In this document: piece by piece, positions 1-7,784 of the stretch
How positions within the stretch are numbered: position 1 is the stretch's first letter
Layout of the letters: every line of letters starts with the position of its first letter
Assembly: GCA_934309345.1 (NCBI GenBank)
Contig: CAKRDD010000024.1
Span: 1 to 47,540, forward strand
DNA length: 47,540 nt
Origin: an uncultured Mediterraneibacter sp.
GTDB taxonomy: Bacteria > Bacillota > Clostridia > Lachnospirales > Lachnospiraceae
Direction of reading: 5' to 3'
Made by a program: the position numbers and the translations under genes
The notes under the pieces: model-generated
Told to the model about the DNA's origin: nothing
What the model saw: the letters and a program-made list of their open reading frames with translations, nothing else
The model's database searches: none

Positions 1-194
1 ATCTTGTGCATTTCCTCATACTGTTTCTTTAGCGGAGTAGTGTCGGTGTTGACGATGTAACCGTCGATTGCCATTTTACGAAGATAAGCTCCCATGTTTT
101 TGGTCTTTGATTCTATCATCTTCCTGCGGATAAGCTTCTTTTCTTCGGGGGAAACACAAAACAATATCTGTATATTTCTTTTTCTCTTTGCCAT
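1..194 (-). CDS. mobC: MobC-type plasmid mobilization relaxosome protein (partial, N-terminus)
   Basis: Minus-strand reading frame starting at the ATG complementary to 192-194 and running off the left edge, so only the first 64 residues are visible. It begins MAKRKRNIQI, and residues 35-47 read KNMGAYLRKMAID; both are typical of MobC proteins of Firmicute mobilizable and conjugative elements, which bind oriT beside the relaxase through a ribbon-helix-helix fold. A good ribosome binding site (AAGGAGA) lies 8 bases before the start. The relaxase gene, if present, would lie to the left, outside the window. The family call comes from recognising the sequence pattern; the rest of the element cannot be seen. 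Confidence 0.8.
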   Translation of the reverse strand, partial: MAKRKRNIQILFCVSPEEKKLIRRKMIESKTKNMGAYLRKMAIDGYIVNTDTTPLKKQYEEMHK

Positions 195-204
195 AGGCAG
201 ATTC

Positions 205-310
205 TCCTTTCTTGGGTTATTCGAAGTAGTGACTTCTGGGTTTTTAATTTAGGGTAGGGTTCCCTAAATTGCTGTTTTTTCGGAAGTGTATATACACTTC
301 CTGTCCTTGC
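205..310. promoter_or_regulatory. Cluster of inverted repeats upstream of mobC (candidate oriT or operator)
   Basis: Three inverted repeats lie in 100 bases just upstream of mobC: GAAGT/ACTTC around 222-235, a perfect 9-bp pair AATTTAGGG (246-254) / CCCTAAATT (262-270), and a perfect 20-bp palindrome GGAAGTGTATATACACTTCC at 282-301. The origin of transfer of mobilizable elements often sits directly upstream of mobC and carries such repeats. I see no nic-site consensus that I can name, so this could equally be an autoregulatory operator. Confidence 0.4.
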
Positions 311-411
311 TATTTACCGGTGGCACAGCCGCCGGAAGAGAGTCCTTAAAAAAGATCCCTCTATAAATAAGGTACTGAGAGAAGAAAAAGAGGACATCGA
401 AGCTCAGAAGT

Positions 412-440
412 ATGACGCAGGCATGATTCTGTGGTATAGT
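412..440 (+). promoter_or_regulatory. Probable sigma-A promoter of the NUDIX gene
   Basis: ATGACG (412-417), a 17-base spacer and TATAGT (435-440) lie 38 bases before the NUDIX start. The -35 box is 4/6, the -10 box 5/6. Confidence 0.45.
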
Positions 441-477
441 AAAATCTGAATGAAAAAGAAGAAAAGAGGTCAAACCG

Positions 478-1233
478 ATGTCACGGAAAAACCATAAGAT
501 GATAGATGGGAGACTACTGCAAACGAATAAGAAGTATTCCCAGTTAAAGATAAAGCAGAAAGAAAAGATTGCGGAATGGATGTTTCAGGCAACCAGAGAT
601 TATTATATGAAAAAATGCACTTTTCCGAATGACAAACATTTGGAAGAAGTAGTGGATACTGTCTATGAAAAAATCGAAGATGCAGAAATCTGGATTCCGT
701 ATGGAGAGGTCTTTAAGCATTATAAATCCAAACGATCGGATATCAACAAACGTGTCAGAAAATCTCTGAATAAAAAAGAAGAGAGTCAGATTGAGAAGGT
801 CTGTTTTATGAATATGTGTATGATTCAGGATCATAAAGGGAATGTACTGGCTCTGGATAAAGTAAATGATAGCTATACCGGTACAACTTTTCCAGGCGGT
901 CACGTAGAAGCAAATGAGATTTTTCAGAAATCTATGATTCGGGAAGTCTGGGAAGAAACAGGACTTACGGTTGAAGCACCGAAGCTTGGAGGATTATATC
1001 ATTGGCATAAGAGCGGAGTGCACTATGTTATTACCTTGTATAAAGCGGATAAGTTTACCGGAGAATTAAAGAGTTCTGAGGAAGGAAGAGTTTATTGGAT
1101 TCCGCTGGAAGAGTTAAAAACAAAAGAACTTGCTACAGGTATGGAACACGTTTTTCAGATTCTGGAATCAGAGCAGGTGGATGAGTGCTATATGCATCTG
1201 GAAGCAGATGGATATGTGGGAGATTTGTATTAA
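478..1233 (+). CDS. NUDIX hydrolase with an N-terminal extension domain
   Basis: 251 residues. The Nudix box is complete at about residues 141-163 (G-x5-E-x7-REVWEETG), so it should hydrolyse a nucleoside diphosphate linked to another group (MutT-type chemistry); the substrate cannot be read from sequence. Residues about 25-100 form a charged, helical N-terminal region in place of the short MutT start; I do not recognise it. The ATG follows AAAGAGG by 8 bases. The gene stands between the mobC region and a degraded NifX-type remnant, so it may be cargo at the edge of a mobile element, but nothing in the protein itself shows that. Confidence 0.8.
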   Translation: MSRKNHKMIDGRLLQTNKKYSQLKIKQKEKIAEWMFQATRDYYMKKCTFPNDKHLEEVVDTVYEKIEDAEIWIPYGEVFKHYKSKRSDINKRVRKSLNKKEESQIEKVCFMNMCMIQDHKGNVLALDKVNDSYTGTTFPGGHVEANEIFQKSMIREVWEETGLTVEAPKLGGLYHWHKSGVHYVITLYKADKFTGELKSSEEGRVYWIPLEELKTKELATGMEHVFQILESEQVDECYMHLEADGYVGDLY

Positions 1234-1241
1234 AGAATTAC

Positions 1242-1448
1242 ATGAGAAATGGCTGTCTGACAGCATTAGCGGCAGCTGGTATTAAGCTTTTCGGAGGAGT
1301 TTCCGGAGATGCGGACGAAGCAGTAGAAGCTTTTATCAATGAAACACTTGATTATAATCCGGATGTGAAGTGTTCTCACCATGAGCACAACCACAGGGAA
1401 GGACATACATGTGGCGAGCATGGATGCGGAAGTCATAGCTGTCATTAA
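1242..1448 (+). pseudogene. 3' remnant of a dinitrogenase iron-molybdenum cofactor (NifX/NifB-type) protein gene
   Basis: The frame reads MRNGCLTALAAAGIKLFGG, continues with an acidic DADEAVEAF segment and ends in a His/Cys-rich tail (HHEHNHREGHTCGEHGCGSHSCH, cut here in two: HHEHNHREGHT and CGEHGCGSHSCH). This matches the second half and metal-binding tail of the ~125-residue NifX-like proteins common in Clostridia. The first half, with the conserved start and HFG region, is missing: upstream lies the NUDIX stop codon at 1233. An ATG at 1242 could still give a 68-residue peptide, but no good ribosome binding site precedes it. Best read as a truncated remnant left by a rearrangement. Confidence 0.7.
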
Positions 1449-1478
1449 GAAGAATAGCAAAAAATAATAAATAATACG

Positions 1479-1530
1479 AAAGGATGTGCCAAGGTAATGG
1501 AGAAGTTACCTTGGCACATCCTTTCTGTGT
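1479..1530. terminator. Long hairpin terminator after the NifX remnant
   Basis: Perfect 19-bp inverted repeat: arms 1479-1497 and 1506-1524, with an 8-base loop, followed by a T-rich stretch. Unusually long for a simple terminator. Confidence 0.65.
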
Positions 1531-1598
1531 TATTTTTCAGAAAGATAGATTGTACTTTTAGGACAATAGTTAAAGTTCGTGGTGTTGTATGTCAGGTA

Positions 1599-1626
1599 TT
1601 GAATTTTACAGCTTTTTGCATATAAT
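1599..1626 (+). promoter_or_regulatory. sigma-A promoter for the 5'-nucleotidase gene
   Basis: TTGAAT (1599-1604), 16-base spacer, TATAAT (1621-1626). Confidence 0.65.
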
Positions 1627-1644
1627 AAAAGGAAAGGAAACAAT

Positions 1645-1719
1645 ATGAAAACAAACCATATAATGGGCTGTTTTCATAAACAAAGAGTGAATGCGGATTA
1701 CGAATGTCTGTTTCATTAA
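1645..1719 (+). CDS. Possible 24-residue leader peptide
   Basis: An ATG at 1645 preceded by AAAGGAAAGG opens a 24-codon frame (MKTNHIMGCF..., ending ...ECLFH) whose stop at 1717-1719 lies 13 bases before the 5'-nucleotidase start. It lies directly behind the promoter, so it would be the first thing translated on this transcript. It has three His and two Cys residues and no recognisable family. It could be a regulatory upstream reading frame or chance. Confidence 0.3.
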   Translation: MKTNHIMGCFHKQRVNADYECLFH

Positions 1720-1732
1720 AGAAAGGAGCAAG

Positions 1733-3595
1733 ATGAAGCAATTAAAAAAACAATGGAATAAGGTAACGGTACTTTTACTGACATTTGGGATGGTTTTCGG
1801 ATTATTTGGGGCAGTGACAGTACAGGCGCAGGATGGAAATGCGTCCGGAAGTACAATTTTTGATGTAAAGATTGTCCATACGAATGATATTCATGCGCGG
1901 GTAGAGGAGGACGATTACAATCAGGTGATCGGAATGGATCGACTGAGCGGAATTGCACAGACATTTACGGAAGAAGCAGACGGTTCGCTGATGCTGGATT
2001 CCGGAGATACTTTTCATGGACAACCGATTGCAACACTGGTAAAGGGAGAATCAGTGGCAAAACTGATGAAAGCCTGTGGATATGATGCAATGACCACAGG
2101 AAACCATGACTGGAGTTATGGCAAAGATCGTTTAAAAGAGCTTGGTGGAATTGCTAATGTCAAAATTTTATCCGGTAACATCAAAAATGCAGATGGAACC
2201 TCCTTTTTTGATACGGATGCACTTGTAAAAGAGATTACAAAAAATGGAAAAACACTGAAAATCGGTGTGTTTGGTGTAAGTGATCCGGAGATGAAAAATA
2301 AGACAACACCATCTAATGTGGAGGGACTTGACTTTCAGGATGCGGTAGCATATGCAAGAAAGGAAGCTGCCGCGTTAAAGGCAGAGGGTTGTGATGTGGT
2401 GATCGCACTGTCCCATACGCTTGACCCAAAGAATGTGGCTGCACAGGTGGACGGTGTCGATTTGTGGCTGTGTGGACATGAGCATATTGAACTCAGTGAA
2501 TCTGTGACGACACCGGACGGTTCAAAAACCTATGTATCGGAAAGTGGACATTATTTAAATAGTGTGGGGCTGATCGATCTGAACTGTACTATGGATGAGG
2601 ATGGAAGTGTGCATGTGGATTATGAGAAAACATCTGTCGATTATGAAGCAGCACAGAACTATCCGAAGGATGCTTCCGTAACAGCTGTATTGGATACGAT
2701 CAAAGCGGAAAACGAGACAGAACTGAATCGTGTCATCGGTACTTCACCGGTGGAATTAGACGGTGTCTGGGAACATATCCGTATCGGACAGACAAATCTT
2801 GGAAATGTTATAACTGATGCGTACCTGCTTGCTACAGGGGCTGATATAGCCTTTGAAAATGCTGGTGGAATCCGTGCTTCTATCGCTGCCGGAACGGTAA
2901 CGTATGGAGATGTTATCAATGTCAGTCCTTATGGAAACTATGTGGTGACCAAAAAACTGACCGGTGCACAGATAAAGGAAATGTTGGAGACCAGTCTTAC
3001 CATTCAGAAAAACTGTATTGTTGCAAATGACAGTGGTGAGTGGGATGCATGGCCAAATGACAGCGGAAGTTATCTGCAGGTTGGTGGAATTACTGTCAGC
3101 TTCGATCCGGCGCAGCCGGCGGGGGAGCGTGTACTTTCTGTGCAAAAAGATGGGCAGGAGCTGGATGATACGAAAGAGTATACCGTAGTAGTTAATAATT
3201 ATCTTGCTGGCTCTGACAGTTATCCACAGCTTGCCGATGCAGCGGAGATCGGAGAATATTCTTGTTGCGAAGAGCTGTTGATCCGTTTCTTTGAGCAGGG
3301 GTCCGATGCAGTTACTGCAAGTGCAGCGAAGCAGAATATGATCCAGACAACTAAAGAGATAGAAGAACCGGGACAGTCCCCAGTGCCTGTTACACCGTCT
3401 GTACCGAAGCAACCATCAAAGGAACAGCCGGAAGCTGCGAAAACAGAGGTGAAAAAAGAACAAGTAAGTGGAACAAAAACTTCAGTAAAAAGTCCGAAAA
3501 CAGCGGATAGTAACGAGCTATTCTGCTGGATGATACTACTATTGCTCAGTGGCGGAGCAGGAAGTATCTGCCTGGTTAAGGGAAATAAAAGATAA
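1733..3595 (+). CDS. Sortase-anchored 5'-nucleotidase / 2',3'-cyclic phosphodiesterase (UshA/YfkN type)
   Basis: 620 residues from the ATG at 1733, which follows GAAAGGAGC. A signal peptide (residues 1-33, hydrophobic core VTVLLLTFGMVFGLFG) is followed by the metallophosphatase domain with its metal ligands visible: HTNDIHA, DSGDTFHG, TTGNHDW, ALSHT and CGHEHIE. The second half is the 5'-nucleotidase C-terminal domain (LGNVITDAY, ENAGGIR, VSPYGNY). A Pro/Lys/Glu linker, an SPKTADS sorting motif (variant of LPxTG), a hydrophobic segment and a basic tail end the protein, so it should be covalently attached to the cell wall. The likely role is dephosphorylating extracellular nucleotides to salvage nucleosides and phosphate. 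The exact substrate is not shown by sequence. Confidence 0.9.
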   Translation: MKQLKKQWNKVTVLLLTFGMVFGLFGAVTVQAQDGNASGSTIFDVKIVHTNDIHARVEEDDYNQVIGMDRLSGIAQTFTEEADGSLMLDSGDTFHGQPIATLVKGESVAKLMKACGYDAMTTGNHDWSYGKDRLKELGGIANVKILSGNIKNADGTSFFDTDALVKEITKNGKTLKIGVFGVSDPEMKNKTTPSNVEGLDFQDAVAYARKEAAALKAEGCDVVIALSHTLDPKNVAAQVDGVDLWLCGHEHIELSESVTTPDGSKTYVSESGHYLNSVGLIDLNCTMDEDGSVHVDYEKTSVDYEAAQNYPKDASVTAVLDTIKAENETELNRVIGTSPVELDGVWEHIRIGQTNLGNVITDAYLLATGADIAFENAGGIRASIAAGTVTYGDVINVSPYGNYVVTKKLTGAQIKEMLETSLTIQKNCIVANDSGEWDAWPNDSGSYLQVGGITVSFDPAQPAGERVLSVQKDGQELDDTKEYTVVVNNYLAGSDSYPQLADAAEIGEYSCCEELLIRFFEQGSDAVTASAAKQNMIQTTKEIEEPGQSPVPVTPSVPKQPSKEQPEAAKTEVKKEQVSGTKTSVKSPKTADSNELFCWMILLLLSGGAGSICLVKGNKR

Positions 3596-3662
3596 TTTGA
3601 GATGAAGGTACCAGAAAAGCAGGAAATACATTACATCTGCTTTTAAGAACTGGTCAAAAAGT

Positions 3663-3704
3663 GCGGAAGCCCTTAAAAATCAAGGACTTCCGCTGCTTTT
3701 GTTT
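3663..3704 (+). terminator. Rho-independent terminator of the 5'-nucleotidase gene
   Basis: Hairpin GCGGAAG...CTTCCGC between 3663 and 3693 with inner CCTT/AAGG pairing, then TGCTTTTGTTT. Confidence 0.75.
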
Positions 3705-3752
3705 ATAAATGTTTATATGATATGTCTATTGTCTGCTTAACCGGGAGCAGTT

Positions 3753-4634
3753 TTATTTTGTGTTTTCTGCCTGATATTTCTTGTATTCTTCTACAGGCAT
3801 ATCCATTCCGGTATATAATTTATAAGCCGCAACTCCCTGCCACAGAAGCATACCTTTTCCACCGATCGTTTTTGCACAACCGGCTTCTTTTGCTTCCCGA
3901 AGAAGTTTTGTTTCTTCCGGATTATATACAACATCACATACAATTAGATCGGAACGAAATACAGATTTGTCTGTGATTGGGGAAAGGTCTTCATGAGGTT
4001 TCATTCCTACCAGTGTTCCATTTACCAGAATATCTGCTTTTGCAATTTCTTCTTTCAGTTTTTCCTGATCATCCAGACAGAATACCTGAACATTACAATC
4101 CGGTACTTCATTTTTCAGTTTGGCAGCTGTGTTTTTTGCTCGATCAAGAAACGGATCGTCTGGATTGAAGATGGAAATGGATGTTGCTCCATCAAGTGCA
4201 CACTGTACCTGGATGGCTGTTGCCGCTCCTCCTGCACCTAAAATTACCATTTTCTTTCCTTTTACATCTACACCATGATCTCTTAGATTTTCCACAAAAC
4301 CGATACCATCTGTCATGTGTCCGATCAATTTTCCGTTCTCATTAACAATTGTATTCACTGCACCGATAATTCTTGCAGCAGGTGATAACTCATCCATGTT
4401 CTGGGCTGCTGCTGTTTTACATGGCATAGTTACATTGCACCCTCTCATTTTGAACAGACGCATCGCATCCAATGCTGCCGGTACCTGATCTTCCTTGATG
4501 TCAAAAGCCATGTAGCTGTAGTCTAAATTATGATAACGGAAGCAGAAGTTATACATATCAGGAGATCCTGAATGTCCTACTGGACTTCCAATCAATGCTA
4601 ATAAACCTGTTGTTCCTTTAATTCTCTGTTCCAT
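3753..4634 (-). CDS. aroE: Shikimate dehydrogenase
   Basis: 293 residues. The N-terminal substrate-binding domain carries the shikimate motif GSPVGHSGSP near the start and NVTMPCK with the catalytic-type Lys; GAVNTIV follows, and the NADP-binding Rossmann loop is GAGGAATA (about residue 133). It reduces 3-dehydroshikimate to shikimate in aromatic amino-acid and chorismate synthesis in the cytoplasm. The length fits the clostridial aroE family. It is the second gene of a minus-strand pair, 50 bases behind the chorismate mutase-shikimate kinase gene that supplies the next step. A shikimate/quinate dehydrogenase with broader substrate range cannot be excluded. Confidence 0.92.
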   Translation of the reverse strand: MEQRIKGTTGLLALIGSPVGHSGSPDMYNFCFRYHNLDYSYMAFDIKEDQVPAALDAMRLFKMRGCNVTMPCKTAAAQNMDELSPAARIIGAVNTIVNENGKLIGHMTDGIGFVENLRDHGVDVKGKKMVILGAGGAATAIQVQCALDGATSISIFNPDDPFLDRAKNTAAKLKNEVPDCNVQVFCLDDQEKLKEEIAKADILVNGTLVGMKPHEDLSPITDKSVFRSDLIVCDVVYNPEETKLLREAKEAGCAKTIGGKGMLLWQGVAAYKLYTGMDMPVEEYKKYQAENTK

Positions 4635-4684
4635 TTTTTCCTCCTGTTCTGGGTCTGAATCTGAGATGCGACTTCATAAGTTTT

Positions 4685-5470
4685 TTATTCATTGTCCATC
4701 TGGCGCAGTCTGAGAATCAGTTCTTCACAGATCTGTAATTCATCTTTTCCGTCTGTTTCAATGATAATATCTGCTGCTGCTTCATATTTTTCTCTTCGCT
4801 TCTCCATAAGATCGGCAATAAACGGAACTGTCTTGTTATTTTCAATCAGCGGACGGTCATGGCTGTCTTTGACACGATCTAGAATAGTTTCTGGTTTGGC
4901 AGTCAGAAGAACTACACGTCCGTTTTTCTTCATCTCAACGACATTACATTCTCTCATTGGAGTTCCACCGCCGCAGGAAATTACGACATTCGTTTTGGAC
5001 TGCATTTCAATAAGAAGGTTGGTTTCCAGATTACGGAAATACTGTTCGCCATATACTTCAAAAATATCGGAAATAGTCATACCTTCTCTTTCAGCTATGA
5101 TCTGATCCATCTCGATTACTTCCATTGCAAAGGAGTTTTTCAAAAACTCTGAGATGGTACTTTTACCAGCGCCCATGAATCCAATAAGCACAATATTATA
5201 GTTAAACAATTTTCTGGACTGGATTCTTTTACTGTTCATCGTGATGCTTCCAAATACATCTTCTACTTCAGCTTTATGACGTTTCTCTTCCATTCTTTTT
5301 TCCAGCCATTCTTTCTGTTTGGCTTCTTGTTCCGGCTGTAAGATCGGAAGATCATTGGCCTCCTTATAAGCCATGATATCTTCTACAATACGATTACGCA
5401 TAAGCAGTGCGTCCAGGATGATTTCATCACACTGTCCCAGACTCTCTCTTAATATTTCTAACTGATTCAT
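4685..5470 (-). CDS. aroK: Chorismate mutase-shikimate kinase fusion protein
   Basis: 261 residues. Residues 1-90 are a helical AroQ-like chorismate mutase domain (LRESLGQCDEIILDALLMRN, then R27 and a charged helix). Residues 92-260 are shikimate kinase: Walker A GFMGAGKST (97-105), the EMDQ shikimate-binding segment, the CGGGTP loop, and DRPLI in the lid. It phosphorylates shikimate with ATP, and the extra domain may convert chorismate to prephenate. Such fusions occur in several Clostridia. It is the first gene of the aroK-aroE pair; its ATG follows GGAAAGGTG. Whether the mutase domain is catalytically active cannot be judged from sequence; it may be only a regulatory relic. Confidence 0.85.
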   Translation of the reverse strand: MNQLEILRESLGQCDEIILDALLMRNRIVEDIMAYKEANDLPILQPEQEAKQKEWLEKRMEEKRHKAEVEDVFGSITMNSKRIQSRKLFNYNIVLIGFMGAGKSTISEFLKNSFAMEVIEMDQIIAEREGMTISDIFEVYGEQYFRNLETNLLIEMQSKTNVVISCGGGTPMRECNVVEMKKNGRVVLLTAKPETILDRVKDSHDRPLIENNKTVPFIADLMEKRREKYEAAADIIIETDGKDELQICEELILRLRQMDNE

Positions 5471-5505
5471 TTTATCACCTTTCCTATCTGATTATTATTT
5501 TTAAT

Positions 5506-5534
5506 ATTATAACAGCTGTTTTTGTAGACTACAA
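5506..5534 (-). promoter_or_regulatory. sigma-A promoter of aroK-aroE
   Basis: On the minus strand TTGTAG (5534-5529), 17-base spacer, TATAAT (5511-5506). Confidence 0.6.
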
Positions 5535-5539
5535 TACAA

Positions 5540-5569
5540 TTTAGCGATTTTCTGCTTTAAATCGCTAAA
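5540..5569. promoter_or_regulatory. Inverted repeat between divergent aroK and the TIM-barrel gene
   Basis: Perfect 11-bp arms TTTAGCGATTT (5540-5550) and AAATCGCTAAA (5559-5569) around 8 bases. It lies upstream of both divergent promoters, as an operator would; the binding protein is unknown. Confidence 0.5.
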
Positions 5570-5595
5570 GTTTTTCGCGATAGCAAATACTTTTC

Positions 5596-5624
5596 TTTAC
5601 AGTTGTTTCACAAAATGTTATGAT
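5596..5624 (+). promoter_or_regulatory. sigma-A promoter of the TIM-barrel gene
   Basis: TTTACA (5596-5601), 17-base spacer, TATGAT (5619-5624). Confidence 0.65.
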
Positions 5625-5692
5625 GCAAAGAAAAAAGCTTAAATCATACATCTTCTGATGAAAACAAAACACTGCAAAAAGGAGAAAAAACG

Positions 5693-6613
5693 ATGTTAAA
5701 ACGACTGATAGATACGACAGCCAAAGAATTAACTTCCTATAATAAGGCAGAACTTCTGACTGCCATTTCAGAAAGTGAAGGGAGAACGCTCGCAGCAGAG
5801 ACGATAGGAACTGTAACTCCGATGTTAGTAAATATCACTAACGCAGAGTTTGCAGCATCTTTGGGAGCAGACCTGATCATGCTGAATATTTTCGATGTAA
5901 ACAATCCGATAATTCAGGGACTGCCGCAGACATCACCGGAAGATACGATTCGTGAGGTGAAGCGTCTTACCGGAAGAATGGTTGCGATTAATCTGGAGCC
6001 GGCTGTGATAAGGAATGAGCGTGAAGAATCCGTATGGAATCTGACAACCGGCCGTCAGGCTACGGTAGAGAATGCAAGAAAAGCTGCAGACATGGGCGTA
6101 GATATGATTGTTCTGACAGGAAATCCGGGAGTTGGCGTAGATAATGAAGCAATTATACAGGCCCTTTCCAGATTGAAAGAAGCAGTTGGAGACAGAGTGA
6201 TTTTGACAGCTGGGAAAATGCATGCATCGGGAATTATTTCTGAAGCAGGAGAAAAGATCCTCACAGAAAAGGATGTGGAGGCGTTTATCGATGCAGGCGC
6301 GGATGTGATCCTGCTACCGGCTCCGGGAACAGTTCCGGGAATTACAATGGAATATGCGGGAAATCTTATAAGAAAAGCGCATGAAAAAGGTGCGTTGGCA
6401 ATGACAACGATTGGAACATCTCAGGAAGGTGCAGATGAAGCCACAGTTCGTCAGATTGCCCTTATGTGTAAGATGGCCGGTGCAGATATCCATCATATCG
6501 GGGATAGCGGATATATGGGGATGGCGTTGCCGGAGAATATCACAGCTTATAGTGTGGCAATACGAGGAAAACGTCATACTTATCGCAGGATGGCCATGTC
6601 ACTTTTACGATAG
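5693..6613 (+). CDS. TIM-barrel protein of unknown function (DUF7916-like)
   Basis: 306 residues, no signal peptide or membrane segment. The sequence has a regular beta-alpha pattern with strands ending in acidic or Gly residues: LIMLNIFDVN, MVAINLEP, MIVLTGNPGVGV, VILTAGKMH, VILLPAPGTVPG, AMTTIGTSQ and HHIGDSGY, which is what a phosphate-binding (beta/alpha)8 barrel looks like. Proteins like this have been annotated as haloacid-dehalogenase-like or PEP-phosphonomutase-like; I would not assign a reaction. A consensus promoter and the GGAG site before ATG 5693 show it as a single transcription unit divergent from aroK. No neighbour explains its role. Confidence 0.75.
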   Translation: MLKRLIDTTAKELTSYNKAELLTAISESEGRTLAAETIGTVTPMLVNITNAEFAASLGADLIMLNIFDVNNPIIQGLPQTSPEDTIREVKRLTGRMVAINLEPAVIRNEREESVWNLTTGRQATVENARKAADMGVDMIVLTGNPGVGVDNEAIIQALSRLKEAVGDRVILTAGKMHASGIISEAGEKILTEKDVEAFIDAGADVILLPAPGTVPGITMEYAGNLIRKAHEKGALAMTTIGTSQEGADEATVRQIALMCKMAGADIHHIGDSGYMGMALPENITAYSVAIRGKRHTYRRMAMSLLR

Positions 6614-6690
6614 ACAGAAAATCGCTGCAGAAGGAAAAGAGTGGAGTAATATTTTTGAAAGATAAATAAATCAAATTATGTCAGAATGTG

Positions 6691-6719
6691 TTGACGTGTA
6701 ATCATAATGACGGTACAAT
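6691..6719 (+). promoter_or_regulatory. sigma-A promoter of the GMP-synthetase ATPase gene
   Basis: TTGACG (6691-6696), 17-base spacer, TACAAT (6714-6719). Confidence 0.75.
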
Positions 6720-6758
6720 CATTGTAGATATTGAGAGGATACTAAGGAGGAAAATCAA

Positions 6759-7748
6759 ATGAATGTTACTGAAATCAGACGTCCGGCTGACATGGAAAGA
6801 ATTACAACACCAGAGCTTGCACAGGCTTTTATTGACGAGCAGGTTGCATTGATCAAAGAACAGGTAGGGGATAAAAAAGTTCTTCTTGCACTTTCCGGTG
6901 GAGTAGATTCATCTGTTGTTGCTGCACTTTTGATCAAAGCTATTGGTCAGCAGTTAGTATGTGTTCATGTTAATCATGGTCTGCTTCGTAAGGGCGAGCC
7001 GGAGCAGGTGATCGAAGTATTCCGTAATCAGATGAATGCAAATCTGGTTTATGTGGATGCTACAGATCGTTTCCTTGACAAATTAGCAGGAGTTGAGGAT
7101 CCGGAAGAGAAGAGAAAGATTATCGGTGGAGAATTTATTGAAGTATTTGCTGAAGAAGCAAGAAAGCTTGATGGTATTGAATTCTTAGCACAGGGTACAA
7201 TCTGGCCGGATATTCTTGAGTCCGAAGATGGAATCAAAGCGCATCATAATGCGGGCGGACTTCCGGAAGATATGAATTTTGAACTTGTAGAACCAGTTAG
7301 AATTCTGTTTAAGGATGAGGTTCGTGTTGTTGGGGACGAACTTGGTCTTCCACATGGTATGGTTTACCGTCAGCCATTTCCGGGACCGGGACTTGGAGTT
7401 CGTTGTCCGGGAGCTATCACACGTGATCGTTTGGAAGCAGTACGTGAATCTGACGCAATTCTTCGTGAGGAATTTGAAAAGAATGGACTCGAAGGAAAGA
7501 TCTGGCAGTATTTTACTGTTGTTCCGGATTTCAGATCTACAGGAATCAAGGATGGAAAACGTGCTTTTGAGTGGTCTTGTATCGTTCGTGCAGTATGCTC
7601 TATCGACGTTATGACAGCAACTGTTGCCGAGATCCCACATGAATTAATGGTTCATATTACAGAACGTATTACACATGAAGTTCCGGGAATTAACCGTGTA
7701 CTTTATGATTTTACACCAAAGCCGACAGGAACAGTGGAGTTTGAATAA
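6759..7748 (+). CDS. guaA: GMP synthase ATP-pyrophosphatase subunit lacking the glutamine amidotransferase domain
   Basis: 329 residues, preceded by AAGGAGG. The PP-loop SGGVDSS is at about residues 47-53 and the family's dimerisation domain at the C-terminus (ITERITHEV, NRVLYDFTPKP, ending TVEFE). It adenylates XMP and aminates it to GMP. Ordinary bacterial GuaA is about 515 residues with an N-terminal class I glutaminase; here translation starts directly before the ATPase domain and the upstream 140 bases hold a promoter, not a lost domain. It therefore corresponds to the split two-subunit arrangement: a separate GuaA glutaminase may be encoded elsewhere, or the enzyme uses ammonia. It could also be a second copy beside a full-length GuaA. 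Confidence 0.88.
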   Translation: MNVTEIRRPADMERITTPELAQAFIDEQVALIKEQVGDKKVLLALSGGVDSSVVAALLIKAIGQQLVCVHVNHGLLRKGEPEQVIEVFRNQMNANLVYVDATDRFLDKLAGVEDPEEKRKIIGGEFIEVFAEEARKLDGIEFLAQGTIWPDILESEDGIKAHHNAGGLPEDMNFELVEPVRILFKDEVRVVGDELGLPHGMVYRQPFPGPGLGVRCPGAITRDRLEAVRESDAILREEFEKNGLEGKIWQYFTVVPDFRSTGIKDGKRAFEWSCIVRAVCSIDVMTATVAEIPHELMVHITERITHEVPGINRVLYDFTPKPTGTVEFE

Positions 7749-7784
7749 TTTTTACAGTATTTATATAATAAGAAAGAGCATCAT

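Noticed and set aside
2756..3412. Long antisense frame inside the 5'-nucleotidase gene
   Set aside because: It is fully contained opposite a well-supported gene and reads as a codon-pattern shadow.
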